Origin: Tieghemiomyces parasiticus
Lineage: Eukaryota; Kickxellomycota; Dimargaritomycetes; Dimargaritales; Dimargaritaceae
NCBI GenBank assembly: GCA_027575765.1
Contig: JANBPT010000418.1
Location: 1 to 37,054, forward strand
DNA length: 37,054 nt
Direction: 5' to 3'
The translations under genes were made by a program, and so were the position numbers. Below the pieces are notes generated by a model that saw nothing but the letters and a program-made list of their open reading frames with translations, did not search any database and was not told the origin of the DNA. Of this stretch, positions 1-10,433 are shown in pieces; the stretch's first letter is position 1, and every line of letters begins with the position of its first letter.

Positions 1-64
1 GGAATGCGTCAAAGGTGACCAGCTTGATGCCGGACCAGCGCGGTTGGATGCGTATGGCGGCCAT
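1..64 (-). CDS. HAD-superfamily hydrolase, N-terminal fragment
   Basis: Only the first 21 codons are in the window; the gene runs off the left edge. The ATG occupies 64-62 and the reading frame is open to base 1. The peptide begins MAAIRIQPRW and reaches SGIKLVTFDAF, which has the shape of motif I of haloacid-dehalogenase-like hydrolases (hydrophobic strand, then DxF/DxD with the nucleophilic Asp followed by a second acidic or Ala position, normally continuing GTL). Fungal HAD-IA proteins often start with a strand like this within the first 25 residues. HAD enzymes are Mg-dependent phosphatases or dehalogenases acting through an aspartyl intermediate. The substrate cannot be told from this fragment. 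The short length is the main reason for caution. Confidence 0.7.
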   Translation of the reverse strand, partial: MAAIRIQPRWSGIKLVTFDAF

Positions 65-1394
65 GGTCAGTTAGCGGAACGTCGTTCGGATGGTGGTGGG
101 GGGGGTGGAGCTGAATAGAGGCGGGCGGCCCAATAGAATAGGAACAAGCAACAACAAGGGAATGCTATAACGGGAGAATGAGTTGGTTTTGAACATATGT
201 TCGGTACCAAGGCATTGTCGTGAGGTCTGAGGCAGCAGGAAAGAAAGTGCGTGTGTGTGTGTGTGGGGAGGGCCCTAGGCAAGCGCTAGTTGCCTGGGAA
301 TGAGACAAGGTAAGGTTGTGCGAAAGGAGCAGGGGGGGATGGTGGGTGGGTTTCCATTGACCTTTTGATTGAAGTGCTCAGCAGTCGGACGGGTTTCTGA
401 ATTGTGCAGGCCACGGGCAGGGGCACTGATGATAATTATTCCCTATGCAGGGGAAATAAGGGGGGGGCGGTGTCACTTTTGAGAAGGCCAGGTAGCTGCC
501 GAAGAGAACGGTGATGGGGGGAATTGGGGTGGCGTTTATAACAGGTTATAGTGTCAATATGGAAGGATTGGAGAGGTAGGCATGGCTGGTGGTAAGTTGG
601 GTGTCGGATAAAAATGGAAAGAAAGAGGGGGGGGGGCGAGGGCCGAGGGATTACCGTGCCGAAATGATGACCAGGAACGTCAGGGTGTCGAAAAGGTCTG
701 GCGCGTGATAACAGCAAGAGATCCCGGCGCCAAGTGTTGAGGCTAAGCATGTTTTGTGCTCCCAGAGGTCATTGAAGTTTACCAAGAGGAACGCGGTAGC
801 TTTGACGTTTAGCTTTACATGTGCTATGAGTAGTCACTAGGAAGAGAGGGAGAGGGGTTCTTTTTTGTCTAAAGCTATGACGTTGCCCGCGTCCAACCAA
901 AATTAGTAGGGACGGGTGGAGGATGGCAGTGAAAGGAGAAATACTAGCCTATTTTCGATCACTAGAAATACACGGCGGGAGAAGGAAACAAGTGGACCAG
1001 GTCCGGCAGCACACCTAAGGATTAGAACACCAATGGGTTAGTTGGCTGCCAAGGATCCCATTTCGAAAAATGTTAGGGACAACGGCTTCGTCTGCCACTT
1101 CCAGGAAGCGGGGGGAGGTCATCTCGATGTGTCCTTTAAGTGAAGTCGTGGGCCAACGTCGATTTACCACCATTTTACAGGTGAACGCTAGCTAAGTTAC
1201 TACACACGTGGTTCAGACCATACAGCAATTTATACCCCTAGTGTTGGATATATATGCAGCAAATTTTCCAAGGTCCCTGGTATTATAGTATCAATCTATT
1301 TTGTTTCTAACGCTACACAGCTACCAATCATATATAATGGCGCTGTTATTTTTATTTTAAGGCCAATTCATCGGCACGGCCAGCATCAACCAAC
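65..1394. other. Intergenic region between HAD fragment and F-box-like gene
   Basis: No convincing gene. Bases about 65-900 are strongly purine-rich on the plus strand, hence pyrimidine-rich on the strand that reads into the HAD gene, which resembles a CT-rich fungal promoter. The stretch holds a TG dinucleotide tract at about 247-264 and a run of ten G at 627-636. Bases about 1200-1370 are AT-rich and lie just past the stop of the F-box-like gene, so they may be its 3' untranslated and polyadenylation region. Open frames at 67-282 and 436-750 on the minus strand are low-complexity Pro/Ser/His/Leu sequence produced by the base skew. Confidence 0.5.
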
Positions 1395-2885
1395 CTAGAC
1401 GAAAAACCGCACCTCCACATGCTGTCTCGGGACTATACGCAGGTACTCTGCATCATACAGAGACACTGGGCACTCTCGCGGCCTAGAGTATCGACCCTTG
1501 GCTGTGAGTCCATTTTCTAGTGCAGTGGTCGCCAGTGGGAACCTGTGGTGGATGGCGCAGCCCAGCAGCTCCTCTTCCTGGTACGGTTCGATATGCATGG
1601 CCTTTTGCGCCTCGTCGAGCGTGACACCGAACTCCATCATCAGTAGGAACGCCAGTCGCCGCATCCGCGGTGCAGGTAGAGGGGTCCAGGGCTTTGGGAG
1701 ACCCACGAAGGCACCCAGGGCCACGAACTGCCGGTTCGATGCCAGGGTGTAGATGGACCAAGGGATAAACCAGTTGACAAGAAACTGGTGCACAAAGCCG
1801 GGTGAGGCCATGATCAGTGCATGGACCATAGGCTTCACCGGTTCATCCCACACGGGGTCGTCCCCAATCAGGCGACGGAAATCGGGATCGGAATGAAGGT
1901 GTAGCAGGTGCTTGACCACCGCCTGTAAAACCAGTCCACCCTCGATCTCGGAGGTGTCGCCCGGGGTTGATCGGCAGGCCGCATAGTAGCCAAAGTGACG
2001 GAACCGATCGCTCCGTCGGAGTACCGTTAGGTCGATCCACCGGACTTGGCTGAACAACACCCCGATGGCCGTTGTCTGTTCGAGGAGGGCCCGGTCGTCA
2101 GGAAGTAAAGGTTGATCGGCACTTTGGCGCCGCCAGGTTTCCGCCAGTCGCCGATGTAGCTTGATGATAGTGTAGACCCGCAGGGCCGGCTGAAGGCTGT
2201 GGTAGAACTTGGCCACTTCGAGCGGCTGGGTATCAATTGCGGGATCACCACTAACCCGCAGCTGCTCCTGGAGGGTGGGAAGCGCTGTGATGTAGTTTTT
2301 GCATCGGAGCTAAGTGAGGGAGAGGGAGGGAGGGAGGAAGGGAGTGAACTTGAAGGAACGAGAGTTAGCAACCCAAGCACATCGATTAGCTCTTTTGGAC
2401 CCAGGTGTGCCGCTCCCATCCATACGATATGTTATTAGGATTCCTACCATTTCCTCTGAGAAGGCCTTATCGCTTAGAGCTAAACTACGGGTCAACCGAC
2501 ATGCGCTGCTGTACCCGTTGTGATTGAAGAAACTCATCTGTGAAACTATTTCGGCGTGTAGTTCCGCGGGCAAGCGGAAGAGCTGGAAGGGCAAATCGGT
2601 CCGATCAGTGGTATCTTCGGTCGAAACCACTTGACTACAGACTGCCGATCGCTCTTTTCTTGTTTCGTCGCCAGTCGATAGGTCGGTATTTGCGGTCGTG
2701 GCGGGGGTTACCGCTCGGATAGGCACCGGCACATCTACTAGGGTGTCCAGGCCCTCGGTCAGCGACACCGACGATGCTTCAGCTTGTAAGCTGACGTGCT
2801 CATCGGTGGCATGCGTGGGAGAGGCACGTCTGTACGGGGAAAACAGTAGAGTAAATAGGATGACACCGGCTGTACGGGGCCACAT
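1395..2885 (-). CDS. Secreted-looking F-box-motif protein, two exons
   Basis: My model is exon 1 2885-2448 and exon 2 2309-1395, with an intron at 2447-2310 (138 nt, donor GTAGGA, pyrimidine-rich tract ending CTTAG). Both junctions are phase 0, and an in-frame stop directly before exon 2 forces a splice there. The product is 450 aa. Residues 1-25 are a basic-then-hydrophobic leader (MWPRTAGVILFTLLF) ending near THA, a plausible signal peptide. Residues 30-95 are Ser/Thr/acidic low complexity. Residues about 101-146 (LPFQLFRLPAELHAEIVSQM, then SACRLTRSLALSD) match the F-box pattern LPxEL...I...L...R...S. The remainder is alpha-helical with many Trp, His and Pro and no domain I recognise. F-box proteins normally act in the cytosol as SCF ubiquitin-ligase adaptors, so a leader in front is odd. 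An upstream in-frame ATG at 2963 would bury the leader; I prefer 2885. The C-terminal region beginning at the non-ATG position 2216 is not a separate gene. Confidence 0.7.
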
Positions 2886-3621
2886 AGTGAAAAAAATAAT
2901 ACTTTGGACTGACGTGCAACTTGTATTGAGGCTATCTAAAGAAGTCCAAAAGAAAGCTACCAAAAAAGCTGGGATGGTAGCGGGCGCCGAGAATTCAAAG
3001 AGGGAAGGGGTTGCTTATGAAGAGCGAAGAGTAGGGCAAGAACCTACCGAAGCGAGCGGCACCAATCAGCTCCAACGGCGAAACGGAGGATACGAATCGT
3101 GCTAGCGGTCGGGCGAGAAGGTAAAAAGCGAAGGCGGCCCTTGTATCGCCAATTGTTTCTCGCTTTCCGCCCTAAGTCCGGTACTTCCGCTCAAGTGCAC
3201 CGTTGGGTTGAACAGCAGTAAACGTTGTGGTACGTACGCATACCTATCCAAATGAACGGGAACGATCCTCCACCCATAAACATGCCAACTGTGGCAAAGG
3301 GCATAATATGTTATACGCACCATGGTTACGGCGGAAGCATCTATAAAAAAAGGGAACCGGTGGGCTTCACCAGTGGCCAACGAGAGCGATCGGGAATCCA
3401 GTTTGGGTGATCCGGACGCGCTTAGCCATACTAAGATAGGTCGGTGCCCGTCGGGCCACCCGGAAGCGGAGCCGACTTGTACCACCGGTTAGTTATCTAC
3501 TCTACAAAGGAAGCGAGGAACCGGCTGGTATACCTGTGACCATCCCGATTCGACGTTGGATCAGCTGAACCCGAGGTGGGCACTTCCCCGCCCTCCCCCA
3601 CCATCAACGACGCTGGCGAGA
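2886..3621. other. Intergenic, no gene seen
   Basis: This lies between the 3' end of the EEP gene and the 5' end of the F-box-like gene, both on the minus strand. Open frames here overlap one another on both strands, lack family-like patterns and look like noise. No TATA element is obvious within 150 bp of the ATG at 2885. Confidence 0.5.
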
Positions 3622-4854
3622 TTACAGTTTTGCCGCTTGGTAAGCCAGCTGCAGCGCAAGGTACTTGTGATCGGACGCTTCATAGTCGTGGTTGCCCATG
3701 TGCTTGCCTACGCACGTAAAGTTAGTATAGAAGGTCCAGTCAAGTTTGGCCTGGTAGAGCCCATGGAGAGACCGTAAGGTGAAGTCCTGGTCAATGTCCC
3801 AGGGCTCATGGAAGCCTGGGTTGCGCGCCATGCGTTGGACGTCTGGGGGAAATACCGTGGGGCCATACGGGGCCAGAGGTGAATCGTACGCCCCGATATC
3901 ATCATTATCATGCCCCGTGGGGCCCACCGTGACCAGGCCCTCCGTAGGGGATGGGGAGTGGATCATGGCCTGGGTGGCCCATTTCTCGTCAGCACTTAAC
4001 CCATCGTCCGTAGTGGCGGTTGGGTCCGGCAAGGGGGGCCTCGCCACCGACAGCACATGGTTGTACCACCACCGGGGTTCCGACGTGCCCAACGAGCGCC
4101 ACCGGAACTGGTCCTGGCAGTACTTAGGCGAGAGACGGGCCCATGAGTGGGCCATCGTGTTGAGGTCACCAAAGAGCAACTGGTGGGGGTATTGGCGCTG
4201 GTGCCGATAGGCATCATCCAAGATCTCAGCGAATTGGCAGACCCGATGACTGAGCCCGCAGAAGACCTCCAAATGGGCCGAATAGACCAGAACCGGCGGG
4301 GCGGGTGCCCCATACTGACACGCGTCCGGTTGGACCACGGCGGCTAGCGTATACCGTTGGCCGCGTCGGGGTTCCCGATGCCGGTAGGCGGCGGAAGTCA
4401 CGTCCGTGTCGGGGGCGTTCCAGTCCACGGGTTGGTACCGGTGACTCACGACGTGGGCGGCCACGATGGGGAACCGGCTAAATACCGCATTACCGTGGTA
4501 GCCCCCACCTTGGTCCCGTGCCGAGCGGCGGGATGAATGCAGCTCAGCAAACTCGGCCACGAATGCACCTTGCCAGCCCAGGGAGCGGGCGATAATGTCC
4601 AACTGGTCGGTGCCCCCGCTCCGCTCGCAGCCCAGGTCAAGTTCTTGTAAAACGGCAATGTCCGGAGACTCGGCCCGGAGGGTGGCCAGGATGCGGTCGA
4701 GCTGGTAGCCGCGTTCGATATTCCACTGTAGGACTTTAAGTGGAGTCACGGGGGGCTTCAGACCAGTCGCGGTGGACAGCGTCGGTCGGTGGTCAACCAT
4801 AACGACCTGGCCGGGCTCGATGGCCTCCCCGGGGGTGTAGGCTGCCGCAGTCAT
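3622..4854 (-). CDS. Endonuclease/exonuclease/phosphatase (EEP) family protein
   Basis: A 410-aa single-exon enzyme of the Mg-dependent EEP/DNase I-like fold, whose members cleave phosphodiester bonds in nucleic acids or phosphoester bonds in lipids and nucleotides. All core motifs are present (numbering from the chosen start): LQWNIERG with Asn45, LQELD with Glu71, GGYHGNAVFSRF with Asn122, YSAHLEVFCG with His194, FGDLNTM with Asp230/Asn232, KLDWTFY with Asp372, and the terminal SDHK with Asp395/His396. The enzyme therefore looks catalytically intact. I see no signal peptide or membrane segment. The frame is open to 4920, but that codon is GTG and overlaps a donor-like GTGAGT; the first ATG is at 4854-4852, giving MTAAAYTPGE. 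A 5' UTR intron, about 50 nt ending CTAG just before 4875, is possible. A 110-residue region between the GDLN and LDW motifs is longer than in compact EEP enzymes. The substrate is unknown. It resembles uncharacterised fungal EEP proteins more than Ccr4 or APE1. Confidence 0.92.
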   Translation of the reverse strand: MTAAAYTPGEAIEPGQVVMVDHRPTLSTATGLKPPVTPLKVLQWNIERGYQLDRILATLRAESPDIAVLQELDLGCERSGGTDQLDIIARSLGWQGAFVAEFAELHSSRRSARDQGGGYHGNAVFSRFPIVAAHVVSHRYQPVDWNAPDTDVTSAAYRHREPRRGQRYTLAAVVQPDACQYGAPAPPVLVYSAHLEVFCGLSHRVCQFAEILDDAYRHQRQYPHQLLFGDLNTMAHSWARLSPKYCQDQFRWRSLGTSEPRWWYNHVLSVARPPLPDPTATTDDGLSADEKWATQAMIHSPSPTEGLVTVGPTGHDNDDIGAYDSPLAPYGPTVFPPDVQRMARNPGFHEPWDIDQDFTLRSLHGLYQAKLDWTFYTNFTCVGKHMGNHDYEASDHKYLALQLAYQAAKL

Positions 4855-5484
4855 GGGGCCGGGAATAGGTCTAGTAACCGAGTAGACAGGCGGTGGGGAT
4901 TCAAGTAAGCGGCTACTCACAAGCGGATGCGACGGTAGAGCCCAGCAAGCCTAGGCTACGAATGTGTAAGCGAAAATGAGAAGGCACCAAACGGAATGTG
5001 GTTGGCACGCCTTTGGTTGCCTTCCGAGGTTTTCCTTCTTCCCCTTTCCCCTGGCGTTTTGACACAACAGAGTACGTCTCGTGTGCAGTAACGGTAGAAT
5101 AGATATGTGTACATGCAGGCGGGATGGGAACGGTGCGGACTGTCCCATTGGTCTCGGTGCTGCCGCGGCAGAATGGGTGGGTCGCGGAACCATTCCAGAT
5201 TGGTAGCGGGTCGGAAAGGGGTGCGTATTCCACGCCCCACCCAACCTACTCTCCCAACCGCGACCGAGGCTGCTGTACCGCCCCCACCAGTGGCCCCATT
5301 TCAAGTACTAGCAATGATGGCGCAGAAGGTCCTTTTCCAAGTAGTTTATTTGGTACAATGGGACTCCCACAGCAGACCTGGAAGGTAAAACGGCGGGGTA
5401 GTCAAGCAGTGACTAATGTCAGAACCTTGCCGCTCGGCGGCTCAAGTTCAATTAGAAATGATGGCCAGGCACCTGGCCCGCGCA
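4855..5484. other. Intergenic region upstream of EEP gene
   Basis: The nearest 50-70 bases hold a candidate 5' UTR intron for the EEP gene (donor GTGAGT at about 4919, AG at about 4870). Several overlapping frames on both strands are open for about 100 codons (4913-5654), but none shows recognisable motifs or splice logic I can defend. No TATA element is seen. Confidence 0.4.
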
Positions 5485-5946
5485 CTAGATGCGGCTGCCG
5501 GGCAGCTTGTCGCTCATTACTGTCGATATATTCCCGGCTTCTACCCAGGAGAACCTTCGCACTTGTCGCCAAAGGCTGGACGGTAAGTGCAGAATCAGTA
5601 CGCTCATGGTGGACAGGTAGGATTCCACAATGTAGGCCGGCTGGTAAGTGCTAACTCTGGGCAGAGTATCGAGAGTTCGTACTATGGTGGCCATATCTAC
5701 CCCCTCCTTCACCCGGATATTGTAGATTATGTACCCCGTGCTCGGCGTTGAGAGGGCCGTGCCTCCGGAAGTGTCGATTTTGGCGCCGACGGAAGGCGAA
5801 ATGGTTGAGCGGCGGACCAACGGGTCCAAGGTTAATGAAGGCTGGGGGACAGGGACAGGGGTCACTGGTACAGCACCATCGGCTTGGGGACGGCCCAGAA
5901 CTCCAACGACTAGGAAGACTAAAGACGCAATGATCAAATGGCGCAT
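5485..5946 (-). CDS. Small secreted protein with I9/propeptide-like domain
   Basis: 153 aa, single exon, ATG at 5946-5944. Residues 1-18 (MRHLIIASLVFLVVGVLG) form a clear signal peptide. Residues 20-70 are a Pro/Ser/Thr-rich spacer with a dibasic RR at 45-46. Residues about 72-145 read as a compact domain: strand (GYIIYNIRV), helix (GVDMATIVRTLD), two strands ending SVLILHL, helix (PSSLWRQVRRF), strand (WVEAGNISTV). This is the order of the ferredoxin-like fold of subtilisin propeptides and stand-alone I9 inhibitors, where the last helix and strand read xLxxxxxVxxVExx. The genes at 10434-10835 and 13031-13414 share this layout, but this member lacks their CPTGTC motif. Family assignment is inference from pattern. 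If right, it would bind or fold a subtilisin-like protease outside the cell. A TATA-like element lies about 125 bp upstream. Confidence 0.8.
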   Translation of the reverse strand: MRHLIIASLVFLVVGVLGRPQADGAVPVTPVPVPQPSLTLDPLVRRSTISPSVGAKIDTSGGTALSTPSTGYIIYNIRVKEGVDMATIVRTLDTLPRVSTYQPAYIVESYLSTMSVLILHLPSSLWRQVRRFSWVEAGNISTVMSDKLPGSRI

Positions 5947-8103
5947 GGTGAAGGGGCCTATACCGGACGGCAGTCGTGAAATGAAGAAACTAACAAGTAT
6001 GGCACATAGAATAGGGAGGTCGGTCGCTGCGAATTAGCTCGGTAGAAGTCCGGCAGACAGGGGTGTGGTGTATATATTAGCTCTGGTTGGAGTGGCGGTA
6101 GTTAATTGTGGAGGCTCGCAATTAAAGGGTATCTGTACACTGACGAGTGGGCACCATTGATGCGGGAGAGCTTCAATATAAAGGGTTGGGAAAAAGTGGT
6201 GAGGGTTATTCTACGATTAACAAATGGAGATAAAATAGAAGGATATGGCGCATTGTAACCCTTAGGTGCCTAAAGCGAGTAACTCGAACGTGCAGCGATG
6301 AAAATCTAGCCAACGCTTTTCGTACACTATTGATACGACTTTAACGGGGGATTTTCCGATAGCCCTGCAGATGGAACTTAGTTGGCCAGAGCAAAGTTAT
6401 AGGAGATCTCTACCGTACAGTCACCCTATACCAGGCCCGGTCCAGAGTCGATACGATTGCTCGATCACCGAATTTTGATGAGGATTTATCGCATGACACT
6501 TGGCTTTTGCAATGTAGGCTTAGAGAGTGAAGCACCTTACAATTCCAACCGTCACTCGTCAATAATCTGGTGAGTCTCCCTAGTTAATTACGATGATTGC
6601 CTATGTGTCCATCATCATACATCAAGGAGTAATTGGTTATCATTCCGGAAAGTCTAGGCGATCAACCTGTGAGTTGCGAGTGCGAGCTACGATAGAACAG
6701 GATAAAGGGGGGAAGACCAGCATAAATATGTACATTTTAAACCTGAGCGGGACACCGGTGCGCCAACCTGGTCGGCCGGGCGACTTGTACTGATATTGGA
6801 TTGCGTATCCAAGCCCTTAGTTGTTCTCCAAGGCGTGACAGATTGCCGTTGTTCTATTGGTACTGGTATTTTAACGGGCAAACAGGGATAAGAGTAGGCA
6901 GCGCGAATCGTTAGTGAGCAGGCCCCAGCACGAAATGACACCCGCACTGTAACTTTCCGCCCTTCTTTCGAGTTTCGGTTCAATGGATAGTAATAGGTGG
7001 ACCAGTTGAATGTTCCTCGCCACATAAGCACGACGAATATGTCACCCGTAACTGGCTGATGAGGATTGAAATGGTAAGGGGCTACATTTCCCCGCCAGCT
7101 TTGGGTAATATAGCACCCGTTTTTATTCAGTCCACGTAATTGCCACTACGTTGACTAGTTTTTGGCCGTACTGGTGGACTGGAGCTCTCGATATAAGGAA
7201 TGCCTACAGTTAGGTTGTCCCGTTCCTACAAGGGAGAATTTTATCTAGAGCTGGCATATTGATAGGACACCTGGAGAATTGACTAATGCCTTTGGAAGCA
7301 AGCGATGGACAGACTAGCCCACCCGAAGCCGTTGCCCTAAGGCTCAGCACCGGCGGGTGGGCAACTAAAAGGTATACGGAGCCGCGCCGGGATCCCGAGC
7401 CAAGCGGGTGACCCCCGGTAGTGGGCCTGGTATCGCAGCCCACAGCCGCCAGATACCATAAGAGGGTTAATGATCCCCCGCCGTCCCCGACATTGGTGAA
7501 TAAACCCTTGGCATAGCCAAAATGGCGGCTGGGGCTCAGCCCGGGGCCCCGTTGCTGATAGAAGACAGGTCATGCGAAAAAGTGTGCAGGGCTGAAGGTG
7601 AAAAATAAATAAAAATAAAAGAGAGGATGGTGCAAGACGGCAGAAAGCCTCGGACAAGGTGGTCTGGTCAATTATGGTGCAACTTCCTTTGCCACGATGG
7701 CGTATTACTTGGAAGGTTCAGGGTGCATTGGCCGTAGGCCCCAAAAAAATATCATGAGAGCAGGGTATCCAGATACGAGGACAAGATGCAAGGCTGTCTA
7801 TGCCTTTCATTTGGTCGGCTCTGGCTAGAGTTGAGGGCCCGGGCCATCCCCTTTCTCTTCCGCCAACACTCAGACCTATGCGTATACTCGGCTCAAGGCG
7901 CCCGGGCCACTCGGCCACCAACGCATCGACCACCGGACCCTCACCCTTCGTACAGCCTCCGGCGTGGGTCACTACAACGATCGGGCTCCATTAGTAAAAG
8001 CGCAACCAAAGGAGTAAACCGATGACTCTGTCGCCAACTCCAGGTTTATTGAAAAAGGTAACGGGGTCACCTACAGAGGTGGTAGAGGCCTTGCACGACA
8101 CCG
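5947..8103. other. Gene-poor intergenic region, 2.1 kb
   Basis: Apart from the promoter of the gene at 5485-5946 and the promoter of the gene at 8267, nothing is supported. Open frames at 6687-7031 and 7210-7657 on the minus strand and 7786-8025 on the plus strand overlap in several frames and have no family-like motif. A 10-bp palindrome CGGGATCCCG lies near 7388-7397. An A-rich AAATAAATAAAAATAAAA stretch lies at about 7601-7618. Confidence 0.45.
6070..6076 (-). promoter_or_regulatory. TATA-like element of the 5485-5946 gene
   Basis: The minus strand reads TATATAC here, about 125 bp before the ATG at 5946. The placement matches TATA-like elements before the other secreted-protein genes in the window. 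Confidence 0.5.
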
Positions 8104-8111
8104 TATAAATA
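8104..8111 (+). promoter_or_regulatory. TATA box of the 8267-8494 gene
   Basis: A consensus TATAAATA sits 156 bp before the ATG at 8267. The sequence between it and the ATG is C/T-rich with an A-containing leader, as in strongly expressed fungal genes. Confidence 0.65.
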
Positions 8112-8266
8112 GGCCCAGATAATGCTGAGCACCCAAGTACTCACAACATTCGCACCTCAACCGCTTAACTCTTTGATAATACGCACTTTATACAGACCAG
8201 TTTTCCTAACCTCACCCCCCTTTGCACCAAAGCTCGAATTCTACACCCTTTCCCCTCTCTACCGTC

Positions 8267-8494
8267 ATGAAGTTCGCCATCACCCTCGCTGCTATCGTCG
8301 CCACCCAGAGCCTGGTCGCCCTGGCTGCCCCGTCGCTGCCGGTTGCTGATGGTGTGTTCACGTATGCACCCGTCTCCAATTACCACCATCGCCGTGCCTT
8401 AAATTCCCTTGAGACGGCGGAAGGCCAGAAGGAAATTGCACAGAACGCTGCCGACGCCCTTGCTGCGATCAAGGCGGCGGGGATTACCGCGTAA
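8267..8494 (+). CDS. Small secreted protein, 75 aa
   Basis: A single-exon gene encoding 75 aa. The start is the ATG at 8267 in a CGTCATGA context. An in-frame ATG at 8222 would put 15 extra residues before the signal peptide and is less likely. Residues 1-21 (MKFAITLAAIVATQSLVALAA) are a textbook signal peptide with an Ala-x-Ala cleavage site. The mature part is about 54 aa with no cysteine. It has a basic HHRR at about 39-42, then an Ala-rich amphipathic helix (EIAQNAADALAAIKAAG) to the C terminus. The RR could be a Kex2-type processing site, releasing a 33-residue helical peptide; that is inference. A TATA box lies 156 bp upstream. I do not recognise a family. Its short length, high Ala content and good promoter suggest an abundant extracellular peptide. 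Confidence 0.78.
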   Translation: MKFAITLAAIVATQSLVALAAPSLPVADGVFTYAPVSNYHHRRALNSLETAEGQKEIAQNAADALAAIKAAGITA

Positions 8495-10433
8495 CTTTGG
8501 AATCCATTACAGCAGCTGCTCTATTGCAGCTATCGGTTTGATACCCTTTCCTTCATTTTTCTCGCCCCATCACCTTCTTCTTCGCCCCGGCTCCTTGTTT
8601 TCAACTTCTGCTCGCCTCCTTCACAATTAATACTAGTATCCCTCCGTTTATATTGTGGGTATCTCGCAGTACTATCTCTATCGCTTCTTGATCGTTAATC
8701 CATCCTCTTGAGATGTCGGTACTGGATGCCACTACGCCCTTGAGACCAGGAAATTCTTTCATGAACACGCCAAGTCGCTTTGTCGTTTCTAAGGTAGACT
8801 GGGTCGATATCTACACCCTGTGGATACATTTATTTTGTACACTAACTGGCCTACTACTTTATAAAAGCTGATTACTATACGTTACGTACGTCAAGGAGGG
8901 CGTCAGTAAAATGATGATTTGGCAATCGTGTGTTTGAAAGGAGTTATCGGAAGGCAGTGGATGGATGGCGTGTAGAAGTTCTTATATTTGGTTAACACGA
9001 TCTGAAACGCTTCTCTATCCTTTAGGACGTGCCGACCTCGCCATTACCGGTCGGTTATCATCGATGCATTAGCATTTGTTGTGAAACGAGGGAATTTTCC
9101 AAGTGCCAGTCTAGAAGGGTCTACTGGCTCATTTACATACGACCATCCGATGCGTCCACTGTGTATGGCGACTCTGTTGGCCCGGTGCTAATCGTCTAGC
9201 AACCTTCTACTGTCTTGAATTATACGCCTTGCTACCACACTAAGATGGCCCCAGTACTTTGGGTGAAACCATCATGGTCACCAAGTCGGAACTACGCCTT
9301 GTAAAACGCTATTAACATGCGCCAGAGGACGCCAATCATCAAGCCGGCATTGGTAGAATGTACCCACCCAACTGGACCTACTACTCTACAGGCAGTCACT
9401 ATTGTTGAAGTGAAGGCCAAGGCTATGGTCTTTTCTTACTATACATATTCGGACTCTTTTACCCGTTTCCGATCGTATTCGTCCCTTGTAGCTACTCATT
9501 CGACCAAGGCAATGGCCACACTTTACTTGCTAACAACCCCACCTACCTTGCGCACCGCTAAGCAACCATTGATCAGCTATGACCTAGAAACTACCAAATG
9601 CTCATGAATAAATAGCGACCAAGTCCCTATTTCAATGGGGGCCGACATGCACCCACCTATTTGTCTACGAATTCCCCTTCGACCTTCCAGTTCCAAACCA
9701 CTGTACGCCTCAGCTTTTAATATTTAACTTTTTTCAACTTCCCAATGGCGCTTTGCGGTAAGGACCTAATTAGTGGGTCGCCCATTTCAGTTTATGACTA
9801 TTTATGCTACCGTATCTACACCTCACTACTTTGTATTCCTGGATTATCGAATGATCGATTGGATACCTCTTCATTAAATAAAATACTCACCTAAGTAGCT
9901 CAACTACTACTTTAGCTAATAAGCACTGCAACCTCTCCGTACGTTGCGCAGCTCAAGGGCCCAATGCCTTTTTCTATCTCCCTCCTGCCGCTTGAGCTGT
10001 GCGCCTTCACCTGGTCTGGCAACAGATTTTGTCCTGCGACCCCTCCTCACAATCACTACGGCCGCCCTTCGCTCTAACCACGCCCGCCCCTCTCCTGCTC
10101 ATCGTTCCAACCTAGGCCCTAATCCGCCTGAGTGATGATCCTCCTAAAAACTCCAAATACCAGATACGTACGCTTCGCATTTATACACAACTTACAACAA
10201 GGAATCAAGCAGTGAGGGAGCAAGACAGGAAACGTTCGACAAAGTAGGAAACTGAACGCCAGGACGAAAGAAAGGATTTGAAAAAGCTTGACGCACTCGA
10301 CAGGGCAGTGAACCCTGAAACCCAAAGTGCGATTATGGAGCGTCGGGTTTAAACGGAGGAAGTCAAAACTATAAGACTTGTAGGCGAGATTCAGCCCCAC
10401 AAGAAAAGTGAGGCATGTACTTCCTGTACGCTT
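8495..10433. other. Convergent intergenic region, 1.9 kb, no gene seen
   Basis: The 3' ends of the genes at 8267-8494 and 10434-10835 face each other across this stretch. The first 150 bases are CT-rich, followed by mixed sequence. The longest open frame (9317-9607, plus, ATG) is 96 codons of low-similarity Thr/Ser-rich sequence without signal peptide or motif, and I do not call it. AATAAATA at about 9605-9612 and AATAAAATA at about 9877 could serve as polyadenylation signals on the plus strand. Confidence 0.45.

Noticed and set aside
436..750. 104-codon open frame on the minus strand
   Set aside because: Pro/His/Arg/Leu-rich translation of a skewed purine/pyrimidine region; no signal peptide, motif or splice logic.
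2027..2419. 130-codon minus frame overlapping the F-box-like gene
   Set aside because: It crosses the predicted intron in another frame and is Ser/Pro-rich noise.
4855..4920. N-terminal extension of the EEP protein
   Set aside because: The upstream codon is GTG and overlaps a GTGAGT donor-like site; the first ATG is at 4854 and all motifs lie after it.
7388..7397. Palindrome CGGGATCCCG
   Set aside because: Ten-base palindromes are expected by chance in 37 kb; no gene nearby.
9139..9190. 5S rRNA-like start ACATACGACCAT
   Set aside because: Only the first dozen bases resemble 5S rRNA; the internal control region does not follow.
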